64,000 nucleotides of DNA from Macrostomum hystrix (taxonomy: Eukaryota > Platyhelminthes > Macrostomidae). The translations under genes were made by a program, and so were the position numbers. The stretch spans positions 8,628,684 through 8,692,683 of the forward strand of contig CATNEN010000029.1 in assembly GCA_950097015.1 (NCBI GenBank), in the 5' to 3' direction. Below, one piece after another: positions 22,419 through 34,227 of the stretch; positions within the stretch are counted from its first letter, which is position 1; each line of letters opens with the position of its first letter. The notes below the pieces were generated by a model that did not search any database, had not been told where the DNA came from, and worked only from the letters and a program-made list of their open reading frames with translations.

Positions 22419-24965
22419 CTACTGCGAGTTCATCTGCATGTCAACAATGCCGCCTAGAATGTCCAGTTGCCGATCGGCCACAGCCGAGTCCGAGCTAACG
22501 TAGAAATCCTCATTGCCCTGTGTTAGCGACTGAAGCGACGGCACCACCTGCGGCCCGTTGAACTCCAGACAGATCACTGGGCCTTGAAGCCGATTGGTTG
22601 AGGCGAGATTTGATTGGTTGACGGGGGATTCCAATTGGTTGAAGGGAGTTTAAGACAGGTCTATGGGGATTCTAATTGGTTGATGGGAGATTCTGATTGG
22701 TTGATGGGAGATCCTGATATTTTGATGGGAGATTCTGATTGGTTTTTTGGGAGATTCTGATTGGTTGATGGGAGATTCTGATATTTTGATGGGAGATTCT
22801 GATTGGTTGATGAGAGAGTCTAATTTGTTCAGGGAAGATTCCAATTGGTTTAGGTGAGATTCTGACTGGTTGATGGGAGATTCTGATTGGTTGAAGGGAG
22901 ATTCTGATTGGTTGATGGGAGAGTCTAATTTGTTCAGGGAAGATTCTGAATTAGTTTAGGTGAGATTCCGATTGGTTGAGGACAGCTTAACATTTATTAA
23001 GGGAGATACATAATGATTGAGAAGGAACTCTCGCCTACAATGGCCAGTATGCAAACTAACTCACCCCTGCTCAGCTGAGCATCGTAATGCGTTGTCTGGA
23101 GCATGCGCCGACCATTTTCAACTGTGAGCCTGAGCTGCCAGGTGCGCACAAGCCGCAATCCGGGCCTATCGGCGGCCTTAGCAATCAGAGCCATAGCCGT
23201 GTCGCAGCCTGAGAACACCAGGGCCAGGCATTTCTCATCGGTAAGGCCAGCCGACCTGGCCCCGAATGTCTGCGGCACCACGCTGTCCCTGGACAGTGTG
23301 CTCACCTTTGAACTGATGAAGCTGTGCAGCTGGTGGCCCTGGGGCACGTCTAGGCTGAAAAAGTCGCTGATTGGCGCGCCCTGGGGTTTTTAGGGAAAAT
23401 AAGGCGAGGGAATACGGTTGCAAACTAGTGGATCAGGAAGGGGTAATAGGCTATGCAAGCTACAGCATAGGAAGGGGTAATTGGCTATGCAAGCTACAGC
23501 ATAGGAAGGGGTAATTGGCTATGCAAGCAACAGCATAGGAATGGGTAATTGGCTATGCAAGCTACAGCATAGGAATTGGTAATTGGCTATGCATGCTACA
23601 GCATAGGAAAGGGTAATTGGCTATGCAAGCTACAGCATAGGAAGGGGGTAATTGGCTATGCAAGCTACAGCATAGGAAGGGGTAATTGGCTATGCAAGCT
23701 ACATCATAGGAAAGGGTAATTGGCTATGCAAGCTACAGCATAGGAAGGGGTAATTGGCTATGCAAGCTACAGCATAGGAAGGGGTAATTGGCTATGCTAT
23801 CTACAGCATAGGAAGGGGTAATTGGCTATGCTATCTACAGCATAGGAAAGGGTAATTGGCTATGCAAGCTACAGCATAGGAAGGGGTAATTGGCTATGCT
23901 ATCTACAGCATAGGAAAGGGTAATTGGCTATGCTATCTACAGCATAGGAAGGGGTAATAGGCTATGAAAGCTACAGCATAGGAAAGGGTAATTGGCTATG
24001 CAAGCAACAGCATAGGAAGGGGTAATAGGCTATGAAAGCTACAGCATAGGAAAGGGTAATTGGCTATGCAAGCTACAGCATAGGAAGGGGTAATAGGCTA
24101 TGCAAGCTACAGCATAGGAAAGGGTAATTGGCTATGCAAGCAACAGCATAGGAAGGGGTAATAGGCTATGCTATCTACAGCATAGGAAGGAACAGTATTA
24201 GTTTATTAAACTCGAAACGTCTATAGGATCGAGCAGCAAAATGGTGAGAATCTAAAGCAACGGAATAATTTCTGGGCCTCAGGTAAATGTAGGTCAGTTA
24301 CTCACATCCGGTACCAGGGTAAAGTTGCTTTCACCAGTGACTGGCGTAAAGTCGTGAATCTCGCTCCAGTGACAGTTGAAGGGGCTGAGACTGCTGCTCT
24401 CAAATTGGCCTATTCGAAGTCGAAAGAGTAATCAATATTCAGCTTTAATAACAGGTTACAATAATTTGGAAACTAGAAGGCAGATCTCACCTAGCAACTC
24501 TGGATAATAGAAGCAGAATGGTCCAAAGCGCATCTTGCTAGAGGCTTCAATGATTGGAAGGGACACGCAGGACAGAAAGCAGTCAAGGCGCTGGCAATCT
24601 CTGGTGCGAAACTGCTGACAGGCTACGATGAATTTGCAGTCTTTGCAGTCGCGAATAAATATGCTTTTAATTAAGAGAGGGATAATTAATTGTTGTTCAT
24701 CAATCTGATGATTTCGAAGGTGCCATTTAGGAATTCGAGGGTATTATTTTCTCACCTGGTCTGAACGGGACCAATAAAGAACACGCAGGACTCACAATCG
24801 TCCACAGTGATGGTATTAATGTGGTCAAATAAATAGATAGACGAATTCTTGCAGTTGGCAATGATGAACTGTTGGCCATTGATTGTACCTGGTAGTCGGC
24901 CAGCCACTTCGCCATCAATATTCTCAATGGTGAAGTCTTTTGGATCAACCTGAGGTCCCTGCTCC
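22419..24965 (-). CDS. RP2: RP2 (XRP2), ARL3 GAP with TBCC domain; 5' exon missing
   Basis: RP2 is the GTPase-activating protein for ARL3 in ciliary trafficking of lipidated cargo. Minus-strand exons are 24965-24756, 24663-24491, 24409-24306, 23380-23065 and 22582-22419; all phases agree. Exon 1 here has REQGPQVDPKDF and GRLPGTINGQQFIIANCKNS, the start of the TBCC/CARP beta-helix. Exon 2 has FIRDCKDCKFIVACQQFRTR, with the conserved glutamines and the arginine in the position of the catalytic Arg finger. Exon 3 has WSEIHDFTPVTGESNF. Exon 4 carries the NDK-like C-terminal domain (CLALVFSGCDTAMALIAKAA). Exon 5 has GPVICLEFNGPQ and ends VDMQMNSQ. The short N-terminal exon (normally MGC, acylated) was not found between 24966 and the next gene. 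Introns hold 21-bp and 34-bp minisatellites. Confidence 0.9.
22590..22985. repeat. 21-bp minisatellite in the last RP2 intron
   Basis: Degenerate copies of gggagattctgattggttga(t), with gggagattctgatattttgat and agagagtctaatttgttcagg variants. It fills the intron between RP2 exons at 23065 and 22582. Confidence 0.9.
23425..24190. repeat. 34-bp minisatellite in an RP2 intron
   Basis: The unit is gctacagcataggaaggggt then aattggctatgcaa (34 bp), about 22 copies with aataggc, tatctac and gaaagggt variants. It lies between RP2 exons at 24306 and 23380. Copies are contiguous. Confidence 0.95.
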
Positions 24966-26180
24966 CTAAAGTTGGACAAAAGTGCAAAAACATTGGTAAG
25001 CCATTTTGATATTTACAAATATAATTTTTTTAGCCTTTATATAAATGATAAACTCTGGCTTTTAGGAAAAATATAACTGTAGATATACGCTCGTATCAAC
25101 CTTACAAGTTAGTAAAGGTAGAATTTTTTTCATTTTTCAAAATTTGCATAATTAGATATACCTAGAGCAAAATTTATTTTTTTATCTGCCACTAATGTTA
25201 TAGAATAGGCAATAAAAAACTTGAAAAATGCTATACAAGTCAGTTATGCACCAACTATCATTGATGTCTGCCATATATATTTTTGTAATGTATATGTGAC
25301 ATAGCTAGGCCTAGCAAAAATATTCTATAGACTTATAGCTAATGCATTTACATATCTATTATAGATAGATAGATAAACTCTGATGTTAAAGTTACCTTGT
25401 TTGCCTATTGCACATTTTCATTAACACAAAGCCCATTTTTCCTACAATTCTCTATATAAAAAGCTATTTTGAATATAAAGCTAGCTAGCTACAATTCAAA
25501 ATAGGATTAGCTAGAATCTATACAACACAAATAGTCAAAGTAATTATTTGTGCTGAATCATATCTGTAAAATGTGTTTTGGTGACCATTTGTTTGTATCA
25601 TAAGTTCTGGTAAAAAAAGAGAATTTCACAGACAGCTCAATGAAGAGACAGAAAACATAAAAAATACTATGTATGAAATGTTTGATATGCTTATACTTGA
25701 TTTTTTACTTTGTATAATTATTGTATTCACATTCTTGTTCATTTTTGTTTGCATAACACAATATACTAAAAACTTTCACATTTTAGGGGATTTGACAGAA
25801 ATCACAAAGCCCAAAAAGTGTTACTATAGTACACACTTTCCTATTATATAAATAGATATAAGCAAAAAATTAAAGCGCTTATACAGATGAAACAAATGAC
25901 ATTGAATGGCATTTTTAGGCACAACAATATTTTGAAATAAATATTTGATACAATTCTATTATCAGCTGGCACTTGAAATAGGTGCTATGCATTTCAGTAC
26001 CAGGCATTTTGGTGCCAATAAGTCCTTTGGTAGAGCTCTTGTGGTGGGGAATACTTTTTGGTACCATGTAGTCAATATGAAAATATGAACTGAAGTGCCA
26101 GCTTCAAATTTTATTGCCTGCCAACATTTGAATATAGGCCTAGCTGCATTGTCATTTGACCTTAGCACTACAACAACCTG
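24966..26180. other. AT-rich stretch, probably the first RP2 intron
   Basis: Because the RP2 exon at 24965 begins in mid-codon after a good acceptor (ccaactttag), an upstream exon must exist. I searched this strand for a start encoding Met-Gly-Cys and did not find a convincing one. No other gene is visible. Confidence 0.4.
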
Positions 26181-26188
26181 CAGTAGAG

Positions 26189-28196
26189 GGTAACAGGACA
26201 ATTCGGTAACAGACAATTCGGTAACAGACAGTTCGGTAACACCACAGGACAGTTCGGTAACACCACAGGACAGTTCGGTAACACCACAGGACAGTTCGGT
26301 AACACCACAGGACAGTTCGGTAACACCACAGGACAGTTCGGTAACATATCAAGGGACAGTTCGGTAACAATTGATTAAACTGGATCGGAAGGGTTTTTTG
26401 CGAAATTATTTTATATTTAGTTCGGTAAAGTTACAAAGTAAAATCAAAAGTAAAATTGCATGTTACATATTTCACATTTGGGCGTCAAATAAAAAATAAA
26501 ACGTTAAAACTAAAAGCTAAAACTGAAACTGAACTGAAACTAAGACTGAAACTGAAACTAAGACTGAAGTCAAAGAAAAACATGTTACTTAGCGACAATG
26601 TACCGTGCTGCGGCCCGCAAAATTTGATTTGCCGTTTTCGTCCCAGCCTGATACTCTGCCCAATACTGAAAGATCTTCGCCTCCTTTGACTGATGAGCGC
26701 GTCTCTGATAGCGGCAAAGTCTCTCCTGGGACACCAGCTTCGCCTGGAGAGAGGCCACCCTTGCCTCATTGAAAAGGAGCGCAGCTAGCTTGTAGAAGCC
26801 AAGGTTACCGCTTCGCGCCCTCTGATTGAGTCGATTGTGATAACCTTCCGGGCCATTGTTGGTTCGAATGCTGCGGTTGAAAACGCTAACTTCGTCGAGC
26901 TGCCAGACATGACTGTGGATCCACGTGTTAGCGATGTACTCACAGAGTGCGCTCAGCTGCTCATTTTCTACTGCCTGTTGCAACTCCAAGAACTGAGCTT
27001 CCATGCGATTGCCAGGCAGAAAAGGGAGCGCCATTAATTTTTGGCAAAAGGCTCGGACTGTCTCATTGTTGGCATATGCCACTTGTAGGCCCAATGACTG
27101 CACTTGCCGCCAAATGGCTTGGGAGTAGTGGAAGTTGCAACCATGTCGCTTAACTTCCGGAAAAACTGTGGAGCATCTTCATCCATAGAGCTCTCTATAT
27201 CGGCAGGGTGTTGTGGCTGCAGATCTGGTCGTAGGTCATCTTGAGCGAGCTCTATTTCCTCATCAGAAGAGCTCTCCATGGGGACATCCTGCTGCTGCTG
27301 TTGTTGTTGTTGATGATGATGCAGTTGCTGCAGTTCATGTTGATGCTGATGCGGTTGCTGTTGCTGTTGCTGATGCTGAGGCTGTGGTTGTGGTTGTGGT
27401 TGCCGGCAGTTGTTGCATCTCCATTGAAAGCAATCAAGTTGCTGAAGGGCACGGTACTCCAGCTGGCTGATGCCACTGCCACAAGTGCGGTGTTGCCAGC
27501 AGTGACACTCATCGCATTGTAGACCTTGTTGTAGCCTACGTATGTCGTTGAAACAAACGACGCAGGCCGCGTGGTTCATGGTTCAACAATGTTACAATGT
27601 TTCTGATTCATGTTGACTGTTGAGGTATTTAATTGTGCTTTGTGACTGTCTACACTGTACTTCCCAACACTGTACTTGCCAATGCACATTACGTTCTTGC
27701 ATTAGTCATATTTTAGCCCCATGTTCACCGTGCGGCTGTCCCCACAACCCTATTTTGCTCACCCTCTGCCATCTTGCATATAATACAATTCTTGTATATT
27801 GATATAAATGCTACAATAAATCGTATTTCAGCAGCCAACTAGCACACTTTAGGCCCATTCATACATTCATCAAGTGAGGCCAAATTTTGTGTGATCACAC
27901 AATTTGCACTAATTTTTCATGCCTTTGTACATCCTTTTGAACAAGCTTTTACCCTACTTGCACACTCTAAATGACGTGTCAGTTTCAGATACATCAGTAA
28001 CATCAGTCAGTTGTGTCCTAGCAACGATAGTAGATACATTGTTAGAACAAACCTAGATTGTTATTATTGACTTTCAATTGTTACCGAACTGTACCCGGTG
28101 TGTTACCGAACTGTCTCTTGTATGTTACCGAACTGTCCTTGAGTGTTACCGAACTGTCTGTTACCGAACTGTCTGTTACCGAACTGTCCTGTATTC
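26189..28196 (-). mobile_element. Internally deleted MULE with clustered terminal repeats and 8-bp TSD
   Basis: The 2008-bp element is flanked by CAGTAGAG at 26181-26188 and 28197-28204. Both ends carry arrays of the 13-mer acagttcggtaac in inverted orientation: nine copies at 26197-26370 and six at 28081-28190. The outermost bases (acaggaca then ttcggtaacagaca) match in inverted form with few differences. Inside, on the minus strand, is a broken MULE-type transposase. An 8-9 bp target duplication is typical of the Mutator superfamily. Confidence 0.9.
26585..27579 (-). pseudogene. MULE transposase, PHD-like finger plus C-terminal DDE fragment, internal deletion
   Basis: The 5' part (start 27579) encodes a PHD-type zinc finger, CVVC...CDECHCWQHRTC...WRCNNC (residues about 6-59), followed by Gln/His-rich linker and acidic SSDEEIELAQDD. 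The 3' part, in another frame, starts about 27165 with VFPEVKRHGCNFHYSQAIW and continues through RSIRTNNGPEGYHNRLN, both hallmark MULE sequences. The part normally between them, with the first catalytic acidic residues, is absent. The frames meet at about 27160-27190. I infer a single internal deletion that also shifts the frame, leaving a non-autonomous element. The ORFs continue to a stop at 26585. Confidence 0.8.
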
Positions 28197-28204
28197 CAGT
28201 AGAG

Positions 28205-30639
28205 CCACTAGCTACTCAGTTACATATACCTGATAATTCAAGCTTTGTTCAAGCTACTGTGCATTGACATCGGTTATAACTTCAGTGGTCACAGTTCTCA
28301 GAAAAGTTAGTTTCAAATTAGTTATACAGATGTTGAGCATAAAAAGTATAGCAAAATATTGCATTGGGAACAATTTGCTTTAGGTACTGAAAAGCAGTCC
28401 CCACCCACCCCAAGAGCTAGGGCCTATACCAAAAAGTACAGACTAGTACCAAAATTCATACAATCCCTCAAAAGTAGTGGCAGTAGTTTAGCCTTAGCAG
28501 TCAAACTCATACAAGTATTTTTTCTTAAATGAACAAAATCAAATGAATTGGTTAAAGAATTATTACTTACCAAGAAAATTTGGGAGCATTGTCAACCTTG
28601 GGCGCAGTATCATTTGAATTCTGTGGCCCACCAAGCTTTCCCCAAAGACAACCCATATTTTAAGTATTATTTAGCTAGTAGTAGGCCGAGTAGGATTAGA
28701 GCCAGGAAAACAAAATCTTTATTAGAGCTCAATAAGGATTGAGCTAAATTGTTCAAAATAGGCTAAGAGAGTTTGTAATTGGACAGTCTTAATTTTCTAG
28801 CAAATAGGTCGAAGCTTAGCTAGGCCAAAACATTTAATAAACTGAACTCAGTTGGCGCCCTAGTGCAGGAAATGCATAAAAAGCTCTGCCCTCTTGTTTT
28901 TTTAATTAAATGAAGCCGAAGACTTGAATTGACGAGAATTAGTAAAACTAGTCCCCAATTAAACACTATAATACTTTAAGTATTAATTAAAATAAGGAAA
29001 AGAAAAGCACTGACAATTTAAAAAATCTCGGTAATTTTTTTAATCTACAGGCTCTAACTAGTCTTAGTAGTTAGTTTACAGAAACTAGTAATAAAATAGG
29101 ACGGTCGATTTAGAAAACTTGTCTTCTTAGAACGTCATTGTTTATAATTGAATACTTTTTATTTCCTAGAAACTAGACAAATGCACTTAACAAAAATATA
29201 CATTATTTATAAAAACTCTGATGTAATAAAAGCAACGTTTATATAGGCCCTATTTTGACAAATGGCTATACTTTGTATTTTTGCTCAGGTAAATCTGTAA
29301 AAATGTTTTGTCGCTTTGACATTTCCATTTCCTTCAATTAGCCGGGCGAACAGACAGACAGAACAGGCGGGCATGGTCATAATTTTATGCCTGGGCCTTT
29401 TTATTAGTTTTGAGCTTTTTTGAATCGACAGTCGACACTGGCATGAAAAGTAAAGTCAGTGAAATAAATTATCACAAGAGAATAAGCCACATCCTAATTT
29501 TTATGATTGTAATAGGTTATTGGACACTAAGCAACTTCGTCATCAGCTTTTTCGTCATCTGGATCTGGATGACGAAGTGTCCAGGGTCTAAGAGGGTGGA
29601 TGACGTAATGACCAAGACTTGTAGATACTTCGTACTCTACGATTTATGACAGGGTGCATGTTTAAGCGATGCTAACATAACTAACATTCAGAGTTAATGC
29701 TTTTGGCTATCTATTACACATTTTTCAAATCCAATATTATATCTAATATTACTGATGTTTTAAGTATGCTAGTCCGCATATCAATAGGTAATACAATACT
29801 TATGGGCCTGGACTTCATACATGGGCCTAGGGTCTTGATGAAATTTGATAAAAAACTAGAATGCTTCTGACTCCCTAACAGTTAGGTTGTAGCTTTTTAG
29901 ACAAATGTTTTTATGCATTAGAGTGTTATTCTACTAAAGCTCTGTAGCTACTCCACATCATATACTTAAGCAGATTTTTTCTAGTTTATATAGGCATATT
30001 GTCTTGTAATGGCATGCCTTGGCTTGGTATGTAAAGGCAGGGCAGGGGCAAAATATATATAGGCTATTATCCCCCTGCCCCTCCCCAAAATTTTTATACT
30101 TGCAATTGGTGTACCCTATTTTATCTAATGTATAAAGCTCTCTATTAGCTATAGCCTGTACTTTAGCCACATAGATTTGTTGTCAAATAGGCTTTCACTG
30201 AATTAACTGGTTGTCACAATTAGCTAGTATTGGCACACCTCACAGTGTCCATTGGAGCAATGGTACCTCCTTGGTATAATGGTGCCTACTAGTTGTAGGG
30301 CCTGCTACCCAAATGTGTACCCCTTTCCAAAAAATGATTGCTGATTCATTGTTAATAGTACTTAGGCATTGATTAGGTTTGTTATAATAAGCCTATAGTA
30401 TCATGATCTAGCTAGTGTTAGCATAATGGTCAGTGGCCCAGTGTGCAATCAATAATAATTATTTATCATACCTGCCTCCATTGGACCAGATGTGTAGCCA
30501 ACCTATAGCAATAGCAATTGCACAGAGCATCTAAAGTCTGCATATAGTTGTTTAGTCTATGGACTTATGGGATGCTATACCCTCAATTCCTCTAGCTAAT
30601 CCTAATACCTTGTACCCATTAAACAGCTAGGCGAACTTG
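28205..30639. other. Long AT-rich gene-poor stretch
   Basis: No exon, tRNA or repeat array was recognised. ORFs at 28548-28742 and 29410-29649 have no domain. Positions 29520-29592 hold a short inverted repeat (cttcgtcatc / gatgacgaag) able to form a stem-loop. Confidence 0.4.
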
Positions 30640-30740
30640 CAGAGTTAAAGACAAATTGTTCTAGTGGCAGTCAGGAATCAAACCTCCAACCTGTAATTTT
30701 AGAGTCTCATGCCCTAACCACTAGGCTATAGCACCCTTTT
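30640..30740 (-). repeat. tRNA-derived SINE, copy 3 (head only)
   Basis: The minus strand reads an A-box-like TAGCCTAGTGGTTAGGGCAT and a B-box-like GGTTTGATTCC, then a short body fragment ending near aactctgc. The anticodon-stem region does not pair well and no full cloverleaf forms, so I treat it as a SINE fragment. Confidence 0.72.
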
Positions 30741-31393
30741 AACTATCAATCATCAATCTCTGGTCTAGTTTGTGCTCTAGTATAGTATAGTATATTATCC
30801 AAAGTAGGGTTAACCCTGACTACCATGTCTAGATAACAATTATAAATTATAGACAAATCATGACAGTGATTCTATATTCTTCAGCTATATATACTTTTAG
30901 GTAGCCATATGTACCTGTGTCACCCTGTCAATTTAATTATTAGACAATGTCTAGATTCTTACTGCACCTTGTTATTGGTCCTCATGTGAATAGTTGGATA
31001 AGCTCCAAAGCCTTCTCTTTGCTGCTACCCTTAATTAATGTAGCAAATTAAGTTTACTTTGTAATTTATTTGAGCATATGAACTTGATAACAATAGTCAG
31101 AAAAATTGATCTGCCACTTAACCCCTTGTAAATCAGTTTAGTTAAAGTAGCCTAGTCTATCATATATTTATTTATTAGCAATGCTATCCAATCAAACTAA
31201 TTAACAAGTTTTTGAAAATTAAATAATATATTAAACAATGCAAGAACTTGGCTGTATTTCATAAATCAGTGCAAAAAAATGCAAATCAGTGCAAATTCAT
31301 GTCTATTTTTATTTTCATGCATCTTTCTAAAGTAGCAAGGCTAATTGTATGGGATTTTTTTGCAGATTCAAATTACTACAGTTCAAATGCGCT
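30741..31393. other. Upstream region of the SLC25 gene
   Basis: AT-rich. Tttttttgcag at about 31360 and attactacag at about 31380 look like splice acceptors, so a non-coding first exon upstream is possible. No promoter element can be named. Confidence 0.35.
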
Positions 31394-33438
31394 ATGCCAC
31401 CCAGCTTAGAGAAGCAGCAGCAGCAACAGCCAGTTGCATTTAGCCACAACAATCTGCACTTTTGGCAGCGTGTGGCAGCTTCCTCCTTAGGCGGCGTGGC
31501 CACCTCGTTGACCATGACGCCATTCGATGTTGTGAAAACTCGCATGCAAGCGCAGGCAAGGCCACAGAAATTTGGCAGCGGCAATTGCTTCCTGTATTGT
31601 AATGGCCTGATGGATCACCTGTGCATGTGTGCGCCCGATAATGATAAATCAGTACCCTGGTATAGAAAACCGGGAGCCGCCAAGTTCACGTCACCCCTGG
31701 TGAATTCATTTCTAACCATGTTTACCTGTATGATTTTGAACGTTAGATTGTTATTGGAAGTAAATTTACATGGCAAACTTACAATTAAACTACTATTAAT
31801 TAGGACGCATTGATCAAAATAGTTCGTCACGAGGGTCCTCAGTCTCTCTACTCCGGCCTATCTGCGACCCTCATCCTAGCCATACCTAGCACTGTGATCT
31901 ACTTCACTAGCATGGACTTGATAAAGGCTAGCCTGGGCTACAGGCCGCCACACGATACAGATGGCAAAGCATGGGTGCCGCCTGTTGCTGCCGTCTCAGC
32001 TCGACTGGTGTCAGTGATGTGTGTGTCACCACTAGAACTGGTGCGCACCAGTATGCAGGTGAGACAGATATGACTGCGCGGAGACAACTGTTAAACTGTT
32101 GATCTACCGTTATCCTGAATGCCATGACAAACTGTTGATCTGCCATTATCCTGAATCCCATGACAAACTAATGATCTACCATTATCCTGAATCACGTGAC
32201 AAACTAATGATCTGCCGTTATCCTGAATCCCATGACAAACTAATGATCTGCCGTTATCCTGAATCCCATGACAAACTAATTATCTGCCATTATCCTGAAT
32301 CCCATGACAAACTGTTAATCTGCCATTATCCTGAATCCCATGACAAACTGTTAATCTGCCATTATCCTGAATCCCATGACATACTGTTAATCTGCCATTA
32401 TCCTGAATCCCATGACAAACGGTTAATCTGCCATTATCCTGAATCCCTTGACAAACTGTTGATCTGCCATTATCCTGAATCCCTTGACAAACTGTTAATC
32501 TGCCATTATCCTGAATCCCTTGACAAACTGTTAATCTGCCATTATCCTGAATCCCTTGACAAACTGTTGATCTGCCATTATCCTGAATCCCTTGACAAAC
32601 TGTTGATCTGCCATTATCCTGAATCCCTTGAGAAACTGTTGATCTGCCATTATCCTGAATCCCATGACAAACTGTTGATCTACCTTTAAGCCCGAATTAT
32701 CCCTGTCAAACAATTTAATTCCGAATTATCCGTGCCAAACTACTTTATCCTGAATTATCCTTATCAAAATATTTTATCCCGAATTATCCTTGTGAAACAA
32801 GTTTATCCCGAATTGTCCCTGTAAAACTATTTTTTCCAAAATTATTCCTGTCAAACGTTTTCCCGAATTCTCCCTGTCAAACTATGTTTTCCTGAATTAT
32901 CCATGTCGAACTTCAAGCCTAACCGATTTCCCTTTCCCAGACGCAGCGCACAGACTGGTCGATGGTGCTTCGCTCAGCCAGTTCTGAGGTCCGCGCCCAC
33001 GGGCCTCTCACCCTGTGGCGCGGTGTTGTGCCAACCCTACTGCGCGACTTGCCTTTCTCTGGTATCTATTGGCTGACATTCGATTCGCTTAGGACCGCTA
33101 GGCTGCGCTACGCCAATGTCGATTCGTTGTCTATGGCCGAAGCTGCCAGCCTGGGCGGTCTGGCTGGCCTAATCGCCGGCCTAGCCACTCTGCCATTCGA
33201 CGTGGTTAAGACGCACAAGCAGATGGAGCTGGGTGTTAGGGCCGGCGAGAAGGCCGCTACTGGCGACTCGGTGCTCAGCGCGATGCGCAGTCTGGTCAAA
33301 CAGGGCGGCTTTGCAGCTCTGTTCACAGGACTGGCGCCTCGCCTACTCAAAGTGGTGCCCGCTTCGGCCATTATGGTTGGCAGTTTCGAGTGCTTGAAGA
33401 ATTATTTTAGCAGGGCCAATGCTGACTCGAGTGTTTGA
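31394..33438 (+). CDS. SLC25A39/40: Mitochondrial carrier SLC25A39/SLC25A40 (MTM1-like glutathione carrier)
   Basis: Inner-membrane carrier of the SLC25A39/40 family, which imports glutathione into mitochondria. Exons are 31394-31699, 31804-32058 and 32941-33438, all phase 0; total 1059 nt, 352 aa. Three repeats each carry the carrier signature: [22 protein letters not shown] and [11 protein letters not shown]. Family-specific sequence includes [14 protein letters not shown] in the first matrix loop, then [16 protein letters not shown] and [20 protein letters not shown]. The ATG at 31394 was chosen because it gives [12 protein letters not shown] just before the first helix; an upstream acceptor suggests a 5' UTR intron. 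Donor CCCCTG|gtgaat, acceptor attag|GACGCA, donor ATGCAG|gtgaga and acceptor ttcccag|ACGCAG restore family sequence. Intron 2 is a 36-bp minisatellite. Confidence 0.92.
32090..32690. repeat. 36-bp minisatellite in SLC25 intron 2
   Basis: The unit is ctgttgatctgccattatcc then tgaatcccttgacaaa (36 bp), about 16 copies, followed by decayed ones to about 32900. Because 36 is a multiple of 3 it leaves an ORF of 196 codons, which I reject as a gene. Confidence 0.95.
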
Positions 33439-33592
33439 TTTATTAGATCTAGTCTGTTTTTTTAATCTATTTGCTCGTGATTATCATCTATAATTATTTT
33501 TTAATAATTGGTTTTTAGTCTATCAAAGCAAGAATTCAAAAAAATTAAGGATTCGACATCTTCCAGTGGACTCGACTATGTAAACTAGCTCT

Positions 33593-33850
33593 TGCCCTTA
33601 GACAGACAAAAGCCTGGGGATTCAAATCCCATGAAGGCCTTAGCCCTTAGACAATAGCCTGGGGATTGAAATCCCAATGAAGGCCATAGCCCTTAGACAA
33701 AAGCCTGGGGATTGAAATCCCATGAAGGCCATAGCCCTTAGACAAAAGCCTGGGGATTGAAATCCCATGAAGGCCATAGCCCTTAGACAAAAGCCTGGGG
33801 ATTTAAATCCCAATGAAGGCCTTAGCCCTTAGACAAAAGCCATTGAATTA
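33593..33850. repeat. ~45-bp tandem repeat with a tRNA B-box-like core
   Basis: Five to six copies of a unit containing cccttagacaaaagcct and ggggattgaaatcccatgaa. The ggggattcaaatcccatgaa part resembles a tRNA T-arm/B box as in the SINE family. It probably arose by tandem amplification of a tRNA-like fragment; this origin is inference. Confidence 0.85.
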
Positions 33851-34227
33851 AAATCCCATGCAGAATAGGTAATAGCCATTAAACAGAACCTTAGCAGTTC
33901 TATACTCCACATTAAATGAATATAGGCATGGGTAATCTAGTATTTTAGTCATATTTTTGTTATAAATAATCATAAATCATAACTTTCTGATTTTTACAGT
34001 TTCGATTCAATCTTGACTATGTATGCCAGTGCAGAATCCAGTGATTCTTCAGATCGTTTCAGAATGCATGAAATTTTTCAGCATTTTTTATCAAATCCTG
34101 ACGTGCTCTTTGTATTAAAACAGGTGACTTTTATTCGTGTATATTGAGTTGTCGAAGTAAAAAGTGGAGTTCGATGTGAATAATGGCGAGCTGGTGCCGC
34201 TAAGCTGACTACTTTTTTATTTGCTTA

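Noticed and set aside
23425-24190. CRISPR-like array
   Set aside because: Contiguous 34-bp minisatellite within an RP2 intron.
26456-26580. Repeated aactgaaactaagactg motif
   Set aside because: Short, decayed A-rich repeat inside the MULE; no evidence of function.
24966-31300. RP2 first exon (Met-Gly-Cys start)
   Set aside because: No convincing minus-strand start with a compatible donor was found, so none is annotated.
32099-32689. 196-codon ORF inside the SLC25 gene as an alternative exon
   Set aside because: It is the 36-bp intronic array; carrier homology joins 32058 directly to 32941.
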